Assembly (NCBI RefSeq): GCF_018492665.1
Contig: NZ_JAFVME010000003.1
Coordinates: 372,001 to 436,000 of the forward strand
Reading direction: 5' to 3'
Length of the DNA stretch: 64,000 nt
Source of the DNA: Pedobacter sp. B4-66
GTDB taxonomy: Bacteria; Bacteroidota; Bacteroidia; Sphingobacteriales; Sphingobacteriaceae
Below, piece by piece: positions 17,085 to 25,711 of the stretch. Every line of letters begins with the position of its first letter. Positions within the stretch are counted from its first letter, which is position 1. Position numbers and translations under genes: made by a program. The notes under the pieces were generated by a model. It was not told the origin of the DNA, ran no database searches, and saw nothing but the letters and a program-made list of their open reading frames with translations.

Positions 17085-17429
17085 TTAAAAAGGAGTAAAT
17101 CTAAATAAGAACTTGTACTCACCGTGCTGGGGCCAGCTCCAGGAAGCTATAGCTACCCTTGGGATAGAAAAAAGATACTTATAATACCATGTGTCAGCAT
17201 TTATTCTGTTGACATGCTGTTTAAAATGGTTTATCTTTTTAACTGAAAATGAGTATCCGAAATCCATTGGGATTTCCTCAAAAAATGGATCATGGGAACA
17301 GGGTTCAGAAATTAGGTCTTGCCTTATAACTCCTGTATCAAAGAAAACAGCGCTTTGTGCAAAACAAAAAATGAGTGCAAAAATAAACGAGGAAATAACC
17401 CCTTTCTTTAAACTAATCTTCTTTTCCAA
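17085..17429 (-). CDS. Hypothetical membrane or exported protein
   Basis: A 114-residue protein with a convincing N-terminal signal or single membrane segment (MEKKISLKKGVISSFIFALIFCFAQS). The rest is aromatic-rich (TWYYKYLFSIPRVAIASWSW). No family recognised. A 99-codon frame on the other strand overlaps it, but it has neither a signal nor a plausible composition, so this strand is preferred. The frame is of moderate credibility because it stands alone in an AT-rich gap. Confidence 0.5.
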   Translation of the reverse strand: MEKKISLKKGVISSFIFALIFCFAQSAVFFDTGVIRQDLISEPCSHDPFFEEIPMDFGYSFSVKKINHFKQHVNRINADTWYYKYLFSIPRVAIASWSWPQHGEYKFLFRFTPF

Positions 17430-17601
17430 TTATATCCAGATGCAAATTAATCTGCCTCACAATATAACAACTATTCCAATATTCAACTAGAATCTTTCTT
17501 TCATATATCATTTTACAAGACACAAATTGCTATTGTATGACGATATCATTCATTCACAAGTACTAGGGAATATTATACTAGGGTACAGAAATGAACCCAC
17601 C

Positions 17602-17730
17602 TTAATGTTTGTCAGGATGGAGCAGTTTTTCTGATTCTTCAATTATTTTTTTAATTAAGGTCTGAATGATATCACCAGAAGTAGGACTTATTTTTGGAAG
17701 GTCTTTTTCAGGATAAGCTAAATTCTCCAT
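17602..17730 (-). CDS. Possible 42-residue small protein
   Basis: A short frame beginning MENLAYPEKDLPKIS and ending KLLHPDKH. Its composition is that of a soluble helical peptide (IIQTLIKKIIEESEKLL). It lies in the otherwise empty 17430-17811 gap, 81 bases after the DUF488 gene and on the same strand, so it could be co-transcribed. No homologue is known to me. The rest of that gap holds nothing recognised. Confidence 0.4.
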   Translation of the reverse strand: MENLAYPEKDLPKISPTSGDIIQTLIKKIIEESEKLLHPDKH

Positions 17731-17811
17731 AAGCTTATAGTTTTATTAAAAATAACGAAATAACATTTTACCATGAGTATTTATTTTATTCAACTTGATT
17801 AAGTCAATTTT

Positions 17812-18165
17812 CTAATAACCAATCTCGTTTATTAAAAAATTTTGAAGTACAACAGCATGATTAAATTGATGATCATGAGCGGCATAAAGAAGTGTAACGA
17901 GAGAGTTCTTTTCACATTCCTCAAGAATCAATTGAACAGCTTTATTAGTTGACAACTCTTCAAAGTACTTATTCTTAAATTCTTGCCATTTTTCCGGCTC
18001 ATGATTAAACCACTTACGTAGCTCTGTCGAAGGAGCGATTTCTTTCAGCCATAAATCAAAATGGGCATCCTCCTTTTTTAATCCACGTGGCCATAATCGA
18101 TCTATAAGAATTCTGAAACCATCTTCTAATAGCATTGAGTCATAAATTCTTTTAATTTTAATCAT
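17812..18165 (-). CDS. DUF488 family protein
   Basis: A 117-residue cytoplasmic protein of the DUF488 family, recognised by IKIKRIYDSMLLEDGFRILIDRLWPRGLKKE at the N-terminus, LWLKEIAPSTELRKWFNHEPEKWQEF in the middle and the C-terminal LVTLLYAAHDHQFNHAVVL. The family is widespread and its role unknown. It is divergent from the flavodoxin-reductase-like gene at 18232 across 66 bases. Confidence 0.9.
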   Translation of the reverse strand: MIKIKRIYDSMLLEDGFRILIDRLWPRGLKKEDAHFDLWLKEIAPSTELRKWFNHEPEKWQEFKNKYFEELSTNKAVQLILEECEKNSLVTLLYAAHDHQFNHAVVLQNFLINEIGY

Positions 18166-18231
18166 AACACAGCACGATATTTGTAACCCTTTTCTGGTTA
18201 CTTATCTCTAATATAAGAAATAGCCGTTGTT

Positions 18232-18918
18232 ATGGAAGATTTAAATAAGGCCAACAGCCATATTGTTAAAATACTAAGCGTTGAAGATGTAACACACAAT
18301 GTGAAACGTTTCACAGTAGAGAAACCACTGGGCTATAAATTTATACCTGGGCAGGCAACAGATATTTCTATTAACAAACCAGGCCTTGAAACTACTGTTG
18401 GGCCCTTTACCTTTACTTCCCTTAATCAATCGGAATATCTGGAATTCACAATCAAAATATATAAAGAACATGATGGTCTAACCTCAAAACTTTCTTTATT
18501 GAATCCAATGGATGAACTGATTGTTCATGATGTATTTGGCACAATAAGATATAAAGGACCGGGTGTTTTTATAGCAGGAGGAGCTGGTATTACTCCATTT
18601 TTAGCAATCCTCAGACAGCTTAAGCTCGAAAATTCCTTATCAGGCAATAAATTGTTATTTGCCAATCATAATGAGGATGATGTCATCAACAAAGCCGAGC
18701 TAAAATATATACTTGGTAATAATTACTTAGACGTATTAAAAGCACCACTGAATCCCGAAAACCGAAGTAAAACCATTGATAAAGCTTTACTAAAAGCATA
18801 TATTGGAGACCAAAACACGTGGTACTACATATGCGGACCGGATGCGTTTACAGCTGCCATGGTTGATCATCTTCAAAACCTAGAAGTTCTGAGAACAAAA
18901 ATCGTTATAGAAGAATAA
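18232..18918 (+). CDS. Ferredoxin-reductase-type FAD/NAD(P) oxidoreductase
   Basis: A 228-residue single-polypeptide ferredoxin/flavodoxin reductase-like protein. Residues ~10-100 form the FAD beta-barrel (KRFTVEKPLGYKFIPGQATDI, then GPFTFTS in place of RxYS/T); residues ~105-225 the NAD(P) domain (GPGVFIAGGAGITPFLAIL and YICGPDAFTAAMVDHL). It lacks an iron-sulphur domain and would shuttle electrons between NAD(P)H and an unknown flavoprotein or iron protein. It stands alone. Confidence 0.88.
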   Translation: MEDLNKANSHIVKILSVEDVTHNVKRFTVEKPLGYKFIPGQATDISINKPGLETTVGPFTFTSLNQSEYLEFTIKIYKEHDGLTSKLSLLNPMDELIVHDVFGTIRYKGPGVFIAGGAGITPFLAILRQLKLENSLSGNKLLFANHNEDDVINKAELKYILGNNYLDVLKAPLNPENRSKTIDKALLKAYIGDQNTWYYICGPDAFTAAMVDHLQNLEVLRTKIVIEE

Positions 18919-18929
18919 TCTTTTTCCTT

Positions 18930-18946
18930 AACACTTAATTAGTGTT
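18930..18946. terminator. Short terminator hairpin between convergent genes
   Basis: AACACT (18930-18935), loop TAATT, AGTGTT (18941-18946), followed by TTATT. It overlaps the stop codon of the antiporter gene. A short stem, so only a moderate candidate. Confidence 0.4.
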
Positions 18947-20543
18947 TATTCAATCTTGCTTCTTCTAAATCCAGGTTATCTTCCATATCACGAAGAACCT
19001 CATGATCATATTGCTTAGTAGCTTTAAGTCTTTCAAGGCCAACTCTTCTCAGTGTAACTAACTCAAGCATAATCTTCCTGTATAATTTTCTTACCGATCC
19101 CACCTCTTCTTTTTGAGTTTGCTCAATTAATGTTCGCTCTGTTGCTCTGATACTTCGCTCAAGTTGCTCTTTAATTCTTGCAATGGTCTCAAACTGATTC
19201 ATCTCCTTATCATATTTATCATCAAGATAGTTGACGCAATCTTTGGCAAGCTGTAAACGAATAGATTCGATCTGCTCATCCTCAGGCACACGCTCTTCGG
19301 TTTCCTCAATCTTTAACCATTTCAAAAACAAAGGCAAGGTTAACCCCTGGAAAACAAGTGTAACAAGTATTACTACGAACGTAATGAAGAGAATCATGTT
19401 TCGATGAGGAAATGCTTCACCTGTATTTAGTGTTAAAGGAATAGCAAGTGCTGAAGCCAGAGAGACTACACCTCGCATTCCTGCCCATCCTATAATGAAA
19501 GGCAATTTTAAGCCAGGACTATTTTCTTTTTTTCTAATCCTTGCACTCAAAAATCTTGGAAGATAGCCGACAACATACACCAAAATAATTCTAACCAAAA
19601 TCACTATGGCACTTATAACTAATGCATCCTTTATTGCTTCTTCCATTGAGTAACCTTCCAGACCTTGAACAATCACAGGCAGCTCTAATCCAATCAAAAT
19701 AAAAACAAAACCATTGAGTAAAAAGCCTACCGTAGCCCATACTTCTTTAGTCTGCAAACGGGTATGATAATTAAGAAAATCATTCGATCTAAACGATAAG
19801 AATAGTCCACCACTCACAACAGCTAAAACACCTGACCAATGAAACTCCTCAGCTACAATATACATCAGATAGGGTGCAATTAAGGTAATAGGAGTAGTAA
19901 TACTTGAAGATTTAGCCCAGTAGCGCAACACAAAATAAAGAATATGAGCTATCGCAAGACCTACGACAACTCCCATAAATGCTAAAACAAAAAAATCGGT
20001 TACGGCATCCCGTAAAACAAATTGTCCGGTCAGAATGGCTGCAATAGCAAATCTAAACACTGTTAAAGAAGCAGCATCATTTACCAGGCTTTCACCTTCC
20101 AGCATCGTCAAACCTCTTTTTGGCATATTTAATCCCTTTAATACTGAGGTTGCTGCTACTGCATCAGGAGGAGAAATAATCCCTCCCAGGAGAAAACCAA
20201 ACGCAAGGGTAAAACCGGGAATAATACTTACTGAGAAGTAGGCGATAGCAAGTGAGGTAATTAAAACTAGTCCAAAGCCCAATAAAAAGATGGAACGTTT
20301 CCATTTCCAAAAATCGTTCCACGAAGTATACCACGCTGCTTCAAATAGGAGCGGAGGAAGAAAAATAAGAAATACAATATCTGGGTTAACACTTATTGCA
20401 GGAACACCGGGAATAAAACTAATTGCTAAGCCCCCTATAACCAGAAAAATTGGATAAGATATTTTCCACCGCTGACTTAAAAGGTAAAGCAGCGCCATTG
20501 CAAAAAATAATGCCAGGATCAGAAGTAGGTTTGCATGTATCAT
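18939..20543 (-). CDS. CPA1-family Na+/H+ antiporter
   Basis: A 534-residue inner-membrane cation/proton antiporter. About 12 hydrophobic segments span residues ~5-415, with the ion-site segment GIISPPDAVAATSVLKGL near 125-140 and GWAGMRGVVSLASALAIP near 350-370, both typical of CPA1/NhaP-type exchangers. Residues ~415-534 are a charged, probably coiled cytoplasmic tail (EEVGSVRKLYRKIMLELVTLRRVGLERLK), which often regulates transport. It would exchange Na+ or K+ for protons in pH and salt homeostasis. It is monocistronic. Confidence 0.92.
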   Translation of the reverse strand: MIHANLLLILALFFAMALLYLLSQRWKISYPIFLVIGGLAISFIPGVPAISVNPDIVFLIFLPPLLFEAAWYTSWNDFWKWKRSIFLLGFGLVLITSLAIAYFSVSIIPGFTLAFGFLLGGIISPPDAVAATSVLKGLNMPKRGLTMLEGESLVNDAASLTVFRFAIAAILTGQFVLRDAVTDFFVLAFMGVVVGLAIAHILYFVLRYWAKSSSITTPITLIAPYLMYIVAEEFHWSGVLAVVSGGLFLSFRSNDFLNYHTRLQTKEVWATVGFLLNGFVFILIGLELPVIVQGLEGYSMEEAIKDALVISAIVILVRIILVYVVGYLPRFLSARIRKKENSPGLKLPFIIGWAGMRGVVSLASALAIPLTLNTGEAFPHRNMILFITFVVILVTLVFQGLTLPLFLKWLKIEETEERVPEDEQIESIRLQLAKDCVNYLDDKYDKEMNQFETIARIKEQLERSIRATERTLIEQTQKEEVGSVRKLYRKIMLELVTLRRVGLERLKATKQYDHEVLRDMEDNLDLEEARLNKH

Positions 20544-20646
20544 AAGAAAGTAAATGTAAATAGAATTAATATTTTACTGCTGAACAATCAATTTAAATTG
20601 TTACAAACGATAGTAATTGTGGTGCTTTACAAGAAGCAAAATATTA

Positions 20647-20654
20647 TATATTTG
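20647..20654 (+). promoter_or_regulatory. Possible -7 promoter box
   Basis: TATATTTG matches TAnnTTTG 99 bases before the chosen start of the Tat-type oxidoreductase gene. A TTG lies 27 bases upstream, longer than the usual spacing, so support is partial. Confidence 0.3.
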
Positions 20655-20753
20655 TTATTAAGCCACTAATAACCACACAGTAGCCCAAACCAAATATAAA
20701 TGAACCCTGGTTTAAAGTCGGATCCCTCCAGCTTTAAACGATCTAAATCTGTA

Positions 20754-22139
20754 ATGAACATGAACAAACAAAAACCACAATTTTCCCGTAGAAATTTCCT
20801 GATGTCGGCCGCAGCCGTGGCCGTTGCACCATCATTTTTAATGAACACTGTAGCCTCGGCAAAGATCCCTGGTCGTAAGCTCAGACATGCCTGCATTGGT
20901 GTTGGCGGAATGGGAGGTCACGATTTAAGTAATTTCAAATCTCATCCTGATGTAGAAATTGTTGCTATCTGCGATGTTGACAGCAACATACTTAAAACTG
21001 CAGCAGAAGGCCTTCCTGGAGTTAGAACCTATACAGACTGGCGTGAACTTCTTAAGAAAGAGGGAAAAAACATTGATTCAGTTAATGTAACAGTGCCTGA
21101 TCATACCCACTTTTCTGTTGCCTATCAAGCCATTAAAGCAGGCAAGCATGTTTATTGCCAGAAACCAATGTGTCACAATGTTGCCGAAGTTCGTTCGCTT
21201 ACCAATATAGCAATAAAAAAAGGGGTAGTCACTCAACTCGGGACACAGGTTGCTTCCACAGCCTGCGATCGCACTGGGGTCCAGTTAATAAAAGACGGTG
21301 TAATTGGCAAAATCAAACATGCTTATTTATGTTCTAACCGTCCAGGGGCTATTGCAGATTATCGCCTTGTTGGCCCCCGACCAGCAGAAAGTCAGGAAGC
21401 TCCTGCAAACCTGAACTGGGATTTATGGATCGGTTCAGCACCTATGCGCCCATATGCACCAGCCATATATCATCCTGCTAAATGGAGAGCTTGGCAGGAC
21501 TTTGGAACTGGATGGTCTGGCGACATCGGATGTCATATATTTGATGCAGTATGGAAAGGTCTAGGCCTAAAAGCTCCAATTTCTGTAATTGCTGAGGTTC
21601 AACAAAGTTGGAAAGATTCTCCTGAACGGAGAGGAGACACTTGGCCACAGGGAGATCATATGACCTGGATTTTCCCTGGTAACGCTTATACAGAATCAGA
21701 TAAGCTAACACTAGAATGGTTTGATGGAGAAATATACCCACCCGCGGATGTTCGCGCGCTTTATTCTTTAGATAATTATCCAGGCGAATGTGCGATGCTT
21801 ATCGGAACTGAGGGTGCTCTGCTTATACCACATGGTGGCGAAATGCCTGTACTTTTACCTGAAGCTAAATTTAAAGACAAATCTTTCAAAAAATTTGAAA
21901 GCCGCAACCATTACCATCACTTCGTAGACGCATGTTTAGGAGGAGAAAAAACAGAGTCTCATTTTGCACAGTCAGGCCCAATGACAGAAGCAATACTGCT
22001 TGGCACTGTAGCCATTAAGGTTCCTAATCAACTTTTACAATGGGATGCAGCTAAAATGAAATTCCCTAATTACCCTGAAGCCAATAAGTACCTTCGTAGA
22101 AAATACAGAAAAGGTTGGGAAATTGAAGGAGCCTTTTAA
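20754..22139 (+). CDS. Tat-exported Gfo/Idh/MocA-family oxidoreductase
   Basis: A 461-residue periplasmic dehydrogenase. From the ATG at 20754 a Tat signal is evident (SRRNFLMSAAAVAVAP, twin Arg at 12-13, cleavage near ASA). Then come the Rossmann motif ACIGVGGMGG (~46-55), ICDVDSN, and the catalytic QKP (Lys137) in HVYCQKPMCHN, followed by the large Gfo/Idh C-terminal domain (WRAWQDFGTGWSGDIGCHIFDA). Tat export lets it carry tightly bound NAD(P), as in glucose-fructose oxidoreductase. The class oxidises glycosides at C3 in several Bacteroidota. A frame upstream to 20700 would bury the signal. Monocistronic. Confidence 0.88.
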   Translation: MNMNKQKPQFSRRNFLMSAAAVAVAPSFLMNTVASAKIPGRKLRHACIGVGGMGGHDLSNFKSHPDVEIVAICDVDSNILKTAAEGLPGVRTYTDWRELLKKEGKNIDSVNVTVPDHTHFSVAYQAIKAGKHVYCQKPMCHNVAEVRSLTNIAIKKGVVTQLGTQVASTACDRTGVQLIKDGVIGKIKHAYLCSNRPGAIADYRLVGPRPAESQEAPANLNWDLWIGSAPMRPYAPAIYHPAKWRAWQDFGTGWSGDIGCHIFDAVWKGLGLKAPISVIAEVQQSWKDSPERRGDTWPQGDHMTWIFPGNAYTESDKLTLEWFDGEIYPPADVRALYSLDNYPGECAMLIGTEGALLIPHGGEMPVLLPEAKFKDKSFKKFESRNHYHHFVDACLGGEKTESHFAQSGPMTEAILLGTVAIKVPNQLLQWDAAKMKFPNYPEANKYLRRKYRKGWEIEGAF

Positions 22140-22147
22140 ACACATCC

Positions 22148-22217
22148 AAACGAAAAGGATTATCATTTATTTGTCAGTTTAAAGCAATTGATAAATATGG
22201 AATAATCCTTTTCGTTT
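22148..22217 (+). repeat. Long-armed inverted repeat after the oxidoreductase gene
   Basis: AAACGAAAAGGATTAT (22148-22163) pairs perfectly with ATAATCCTTTTCGTTT (22202-22217). The 38-base loop is long for a terminator, but the T-rich right arm and the position 9 bases after the stop make transcription termination the simplest role. Confidence 0.55.
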
Positions 22218-22257
22218 ATATTATGTCATATAGTAAAAATTGATATAATTTATTATT

Positions 22258-23121
22258 ATGGGAACCTCAAAGTTTAAATCGTTAATTATAGCAGGAGCCA
22301 TCATCCTCATTAGTGGTTTCACAGCTGATAGTGTTTCGGCTCAAAGATCCGCGCGTGGTGGAGGTAGTGCAGGTGGAGGTAGTCACGTATCAGCGGGGGG
22401 AGGGAATAGACCTTCAAGACCTTCTCAGGGAGCGATATCTCCGGGAAACAGGCCTTCCAGACCATCTGTAGGAACGGGCTCGCGTCCTGATTACAGACCT
22501 AGCAGACCAACACGTCCGGCTAATCGTCCGGGTTATGGATACAGACCAGGCAACGGATACCGTCCTGGGTATCATTACAGACCTGGATATAATTACCGCA
22601 GACCTTATTATGGCTATTATTACAACTATTATAGGCCATTCTTAGGTATTAGCTTAAGTGTTTTACCCTATGGATATTATCCGTTTTATTTTGAATCTGA
22701 TCAATTCTACTATTCAGGCGGATTCTTTTACAGACAATATGATGACGGATATAAAGTTGTTGTACCTCCTGTAGGTGCTCAAGTACCAAGCATCCCTTCA
22801 GAAGCAAAACAAATAGTTATTAATGGCCAAAGTTATTACGAGTATAAAGGAGTTTATTACAGTACATCAGTTGATGCAGATGGCAAAACAGTTTATATAG
22901 TAGCAGGTAAAGATGGAGTATTAGATACCGACAATGGAACCGCTGTAGATGATGCAGGCAACTTACCGCAGATTGGAGATGTTGTTGATCAGCTTCCAGA
23001 CGGAACTAGAGATGTGATGATTAAAGGAGCTCAATACTACGTTTCGGAGGATGGTGTTTACTATGAAAAAATTGCGGATGGAGATAAAGTAACCTATAAG
23101 GTCATAGGCATAGGAAACTAA
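22258..23121 (+). CDS. Exported Gly/Tyr/Arg-Pro-rich surface protein (DUF6515-like)
   Basis: A 287-residue exported protein. Signal peptide (SLIIAGAIILISGFTADSVSAQ) is followed by a low-complexity region (~30-125) of Gly-Gly runs and repeated NRPSRPS, YRPG and RRPYYGYYYNYYRP units, and then by a soluble C-terminal half (~150-287) with two related units built around INGQSYYEYKGVYYS and IKGAQYYVSEDGVYYE. The pattern matches the DUF6515-type proteins common in Bacteroidota. The Arg/Tyr-rich part probably contacts the outer membrane or the cell surface. Function unknown. It may be read through into the acetyltransferase gene 22 bases downstream. Confidence 0.75.
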   Translation: MGTSKFKSLIIAGAIILISGFTADSVSAQRSARGGGSAGGGSHVSAGGGNRPSRPSQGAISPGNRPSRPSVGTGSRPDYRPSRPTRPANRPGYGYRPGNGYRPGYHYRPGYNYRRPYYGYYYNYYRPFLGISLSVLPYGYYPFYFESDQFYYSGGFFYRQYDDGYKVVVPPVGAQVPSIPSEAKQIVINGQSYYEYKGVYYSTSVDADGKTVYIVAGKDGVLDTDNGTAVDDAGNLPQIGDVVDQLPDGTRDVMIKGAQYYVSEDGVYYEKIADGDKVTYKVIGIGN

Positions 23122-23143
23122 TTTTCAAATACTTATTTACAAT

Positions 23144-23701
23144 ATGATAAGACCAGCTATACCTACCGATGCAGCTCAGATAGCAAGATTAATTATTCAT
23201 GCTATGGAAGATTTGGCTTCAAAATTTGTTGGACAACCCGATCCTCTAAAAGCCATACCGCTGTTTCAACATTTCGCAGCATTGCCTGGCAATCAATATA
23301 GCTATGAGAACATACTACTATATGAGGATGAGTCGGGAATATGTGGAGTTATAAGTGGTTATGATGGAGCAGACCTCGACCTTCTTAGAGCGCCATTCTT
23401 AAAATATATTGCTTTAACATATGGTTTTAAAGGCGAACCTGAAGACGAAACCCAACCCGGAGAATATTATATTGATTGTATTAGTGTTGCAGCAGACAAG
23501 CAGGGGCAAGGTATTGGTAAAAAATTAATCAATAGCCTAATTGAACAATTAAAAACAACAAAACATACCAAAGCTGGGCTATTGGTAAGTAAAGATAACC
23601 CAAATGCAGAAAGACTATATACAAAGTTGGGGTTTCAAATCGTTAATGAGAGACAATTTATGGGTGGAACTTATTATCACATGCAGTGCTTAATTCAATA
23701 A
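23144..23701 (+). CDS. GNAT-family N-acetyltransferase
   Basis: A 185-residue acetyltransferase: IRPAIPTDAAQIARLI at the N-terminus, motif A IDCISVAADKQGQGIGKKLINSLI (~110-133, the acetyl-CoA loop QGQGIG) and the C-terminal NPNAERLYTKLGFQIVNER. It transfers acetyl from acetyl-CoA to an amine; the acceptor cannot be told. It sits 22 bases after the surface-protein gene and is followed by a terminator. Confidence 0.9.
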   Translation: MIRPAIPTDAAQIARLIIHAMEDLASKFVGQPDPLKAIPLFQHFAALPGNQYSYENILLYEDESGICGVISGYDGADLDLLRAPFLKYIALTYGFKGEPEDETQPGEYYIDCISVAADKQGQGIGKKLINSLIEQLKTTKHTKAGLLVSKDNPNAERLYTKLGFQIVNERQFMGGTYYHMQCLIQ

Positions 23702-23718
23702 AATCTAAGGAATGCTCA

Positions 23719-23740
23719 AAAACTGACATATATCAGTTTT
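23719..23740 (+). terminator. Intrinsic terminator
   Basis: AAAACTGA (23719-23726), six-base loop, TCAGTTTT (23733-23740), 18 bases after the acetyltransferase stop. Confidence 0.65.
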
Positions 23741-23781
23741 CCACTTGACTTATTTCTATAATACCTAAATCATTTTAGCGG

Positions 23782-23789
23782 TAACTTTG
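23782..23789 (+). promoter_or_regulatory. Possible -7 promoter box
   Basis: TAACTTTG matches TAnnTTTG and lies 19 bases before the ATG of the 38-residue frame at 23809. No TTG at the expected distance was seen. It would serve the small genes at 23809 and 23925 and perhaps the Crp-like gene. Confidence 0.35.
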
Positions 23790-23808
23790 CCTCATCAATT
23801 AAGCGGCA

Positions 23809-23925
23809 ATGGTGTTAAAGGAATATGTATCATTCACTAAACTAAAATTAGAGAAAGCACAAAACTACAGACAGGTAGATTCTATAATTAATGAATCCCG
23901 ATCAAACCCACATTTTCAATTTTAA
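23809..23925 (+). CDS. Possible 38-residue leader or small protein
   Basis: A short frame starting MVLKEYVSFTKLKLEK and ending SNPHFQF. Its stop overlaps the ATG of the next gene (TAATG at 23923-23927), the same arrangement seen between real operon genes here, and a -7 box sits just upstream. That supports translation of this peptide and coupling to the HTH-like protein. No homologue is known to me. Confidence 0.45.
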   Translation: MVLKEYVSFTKLKLEKAQNYRQVDSIINESRSNPHFQF

Positions 23926-24152
23926 TGAGTGATTTAGATTTAGCTGAACTGAGATCGCAAATATGTATTAAAGCTGGCCTTAGATCAATTACTCCCGCAG
24001 ACTGCAAAAGGATATCTCTGGAAATTAATAAAGCGACCAGCAGAAATGTTAGTGAAACTACTTTAAAAAGGTTATTTGGCTTTGCTAATGCTAAATTCAA
24101 TTTCTCCAGATACACAATTTCTTCTATTTTCGAATACACGGAAAAGATATAA
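23925..24152 (+). CDS. Stand-alone small HTH-like domain protein
   Basis: A 75-residue protein: ITPADCKRISLEINKATSRNVSETTLKRLFGFANAKFNFSRYTI. This wording is that of a small domain found at the N-terminus of many Sphingobacteriaceae proteins, in which a helix-turn-helix-like unit precedes other domains. Here nothing follows it in frame, so it is either a free regulator or a remnant. It lies 18 bases before the Crp-like regulator gene and is overlapped by the 38-residue frame upstream, so the three may form one unit. Confidence 0.65.
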   Translation: MSDLDLAELRSQICIKAGLRSITPADCKRISLEINKATSRNVSETTLKRLFGFANAKFNFSRYTISSIFEYTEKI

Positions 24153-24170
24153 ATCTTGTACATTTGCGTA

Positions 24171-24881
24171 ATGAGCCTCGATGCAATTTTTCCCATAAAA
24201 AATTGGTATTTCAGCACACAGTCTGTTCTCGATTCACTTTCTGAGGATGACTATGCTTTTCTTATTTCAAGACAAGAAAAACAGAAGTATAAAAAGGGAG
24301 AAGTCATTTATAAAGAAGGTGTTTTCCCATCAGGACTATTTTTCATCCATTATGGCAAAGTAAAGAAGTATAAAGCCGATCAAAATGACAGGGAGCAAAT
24401 TCTTTATATTATTAACAAAGGAGAATTGATAGGTTATCATCCCATTTTGGCGGAAGAAAGATATACTGATTCGGCATCAGCTCTGCAATCATGCGTAATT
24501 AGCTTTATCCCTAAAGAAGACTTTTTAACCGTCCTAAATAGATCACCACTTTTAAACAAACGTTTACTTAAAGTTTTAAGTAATGAATTAGCTGTTTTTG
24601 CAAATAAAATTTCAATATTTGGTCAGCGAACAGCCGTTGAGCGATTGGCTATCGCTTTAATTATACTTCGTGAAAAGTTTAAAATTGACACTATTGAAAA
24701 CAAAGTCATTCAGATAGATATATCCAGAAATGATCTTGCAGGAATAGCTGGAATTGCAACAGAAAATGTTATTCGTTTGTTAAAAGACTTCAAGTCTGAA
24801 GGAATTATTTCTACAACCGGTCGCATCATTCAGATTTTAGATATTATTAAATTGATACAGCGTTCCAACTATGTTGGCTAA
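24171..24881 (+). CDS. Crp/Fnr-family transcriptional regulator
   Basis: A 236-residue regulator with an N-terminal cyclic-nucleotide-binding-like beta-roll (KGEVIYKEGVFPSGLFFIHYGKVKKYK, INKGELIGYHPILAEERYTDSASAL) and a C-terminal winged helix (ISRNDLAGIAGIATENVIRLLKDFKSEGII). No Fnr-type cysteine cluster is present, so it is not an obvious oxygen sensor; the effector is unknown. The frame opens at a TTG (24156), but the ATG at 24171 gives the usual N-terminus. Confidence 0.88.
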   Translation: MSLDAIFPIKNWYFSTQSVLDSLSEDDYAFLISRQEKQKYKKGEVIYKEGVFPSGLFFIHYGKVKKYKADQNDREQILYIINKGELIGYHPILAEERYTDSASALQSCVISFIPKEDFLTVLNRSPLLNKRLLKVLSNELAVFANKISIFGQRTAVERLAIALIILREKFKIDTIENKVIQIDISRNDLAGIAGIATENVIRLLKDFKSEGIISTTGRIIQILDIIKLIQRSNYVG

Positions 24882-24997
24882 TACAATTGGTTTATATGGA
24901 ATCAAATATTTCTTTGAAGATAGTCCTTATTTAGCTTTTCTTCCTATTATTTCAGCAAAAAGCACTAATTAACTACGCAAAAACAGAGATTCCGCAA

Positions 24998-25711
24998 TTA
25001 GCTAAGGGCGTCATGAAAAATGATCCCAAGGCTATGACGATTCCCACTATGAACCGGACTAACACCATGTTTCATATTTACACGATAATAGCCAACACTC
25101 CCTTTCACTGGTCTGAAATTGGTAGTAAAGACAACCATCTCACCTCGCATTGGTTTTAACACATTTGCCTTAGATTGTGCTCTTGGAATTTGCTCAGTAA
25201 TCACAAACTCGCCTCCCTTATAGTCCTCGTCTACCTGATCTAGCATAAAAACCATTTGCATTGGAAAGTAGATTTCACCGTATAAATCCTGATGAAGGGT
25301 ATTAAATCCCCCTTCACCATATTTTAGTATCAACACAGTAGGTTTAGTCTGCTCGTGATTCCGGCAGACATCCTTAAGCTCCTGTTGAGTTAAAGGAAAA
25401 CGCTTATCAAGTTTCAATTCTTGCATCCACGCATTGGCTACTGGTACGATTTGAGTGTATACATTCTCTCTCAATTCAGTAATGATTTGAGGAAGGGGAT
25501 AGCTGAAATATTTATATTCCCCTAATCCAAATCGATAACGCTCCATTTTTATTGTCTTCCGATAGGTATCACTTGTATTATAAGCTGCTATCATATTGTC
25601 GCATTCTTCTTTGGTAAGTACATTCTTTACACTAGCAAAACCTTTATCATGCAACTCTTGCCTTATAGCTGGCCAGTCAAGATCAACAATTCTTTCACTT
25701 ATTGATTTCAT
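24998..25711 (-). CDS. 2OG-Fe(II) oxygenase
   Basis: A 237-residue non-haem iron dioxygenase related to the prolyl-4-hydroxylase class. The iron ligands are His140 and Asp142 in NTLHQDLYG and a distal His (215) in MKHGVSPV; Arg225 in SGNRHSLGIIFHD should bind 2-oxoglutarate. The double-stranded beta-helix core around YFPMQMVFMLDQV and GGEFVITEQ is intact. The substrate may be a protein side chain or a small molecule. It is convergent with the Crp-like gene and divergent from the DUF1080 gene (269 bases, AT-rich, nothing recognised). Confidence 0.85.
   Translation of the reverse strand: MKSISERIVDLDWPAIRQELHDKGFASVKNVLTKEECDNMIAAYNTSDTYRKTIKMERYRFGLGEYKYFSYPLPQIITELRENVYTQIVPVANAWMQELKLDKRFPLTQQELKDVCRNHEQTKPTVLILKYGEGGFNTLHQDLYGEIYFPMQMVFMLDQVDEDYKGGEFVITEQIPRAQSKANVLKPMRGEMVVFTTNFRPVKGSVGYYRVNMKHGVSPVHSGNRHSLGIIFHDALS

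Noticed and set aside
17191..17490. 99-codon frame on the plus strand
   Set aside because: It overlaps the minus-strand frame at 17085-17429, has no signal or recognised motif, and has an implausible composition. The minus-strand frame has a proper signal-like N-terminus.
17560..17575. ATATTATACTAGG shared by the gaps near 17565 and 36130 as a dispersed repeat
   Set aside because: Only about 13 AT-rich bases match and the flanks do not, so chance is enough.
24159..24166. TACATTTG as a promoter box for the Crp-like gene
   Set aside because: It matches TAnnTTTG but ends 4 bases before the ATG and has no -33 partner, so it would imply a leaderless transcript without other support.
23888..24217. 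109-codon frame on the minus strand
   Set aside because: It is antisense to the HTH-like gene at 23925, which has recognisable family sequence.
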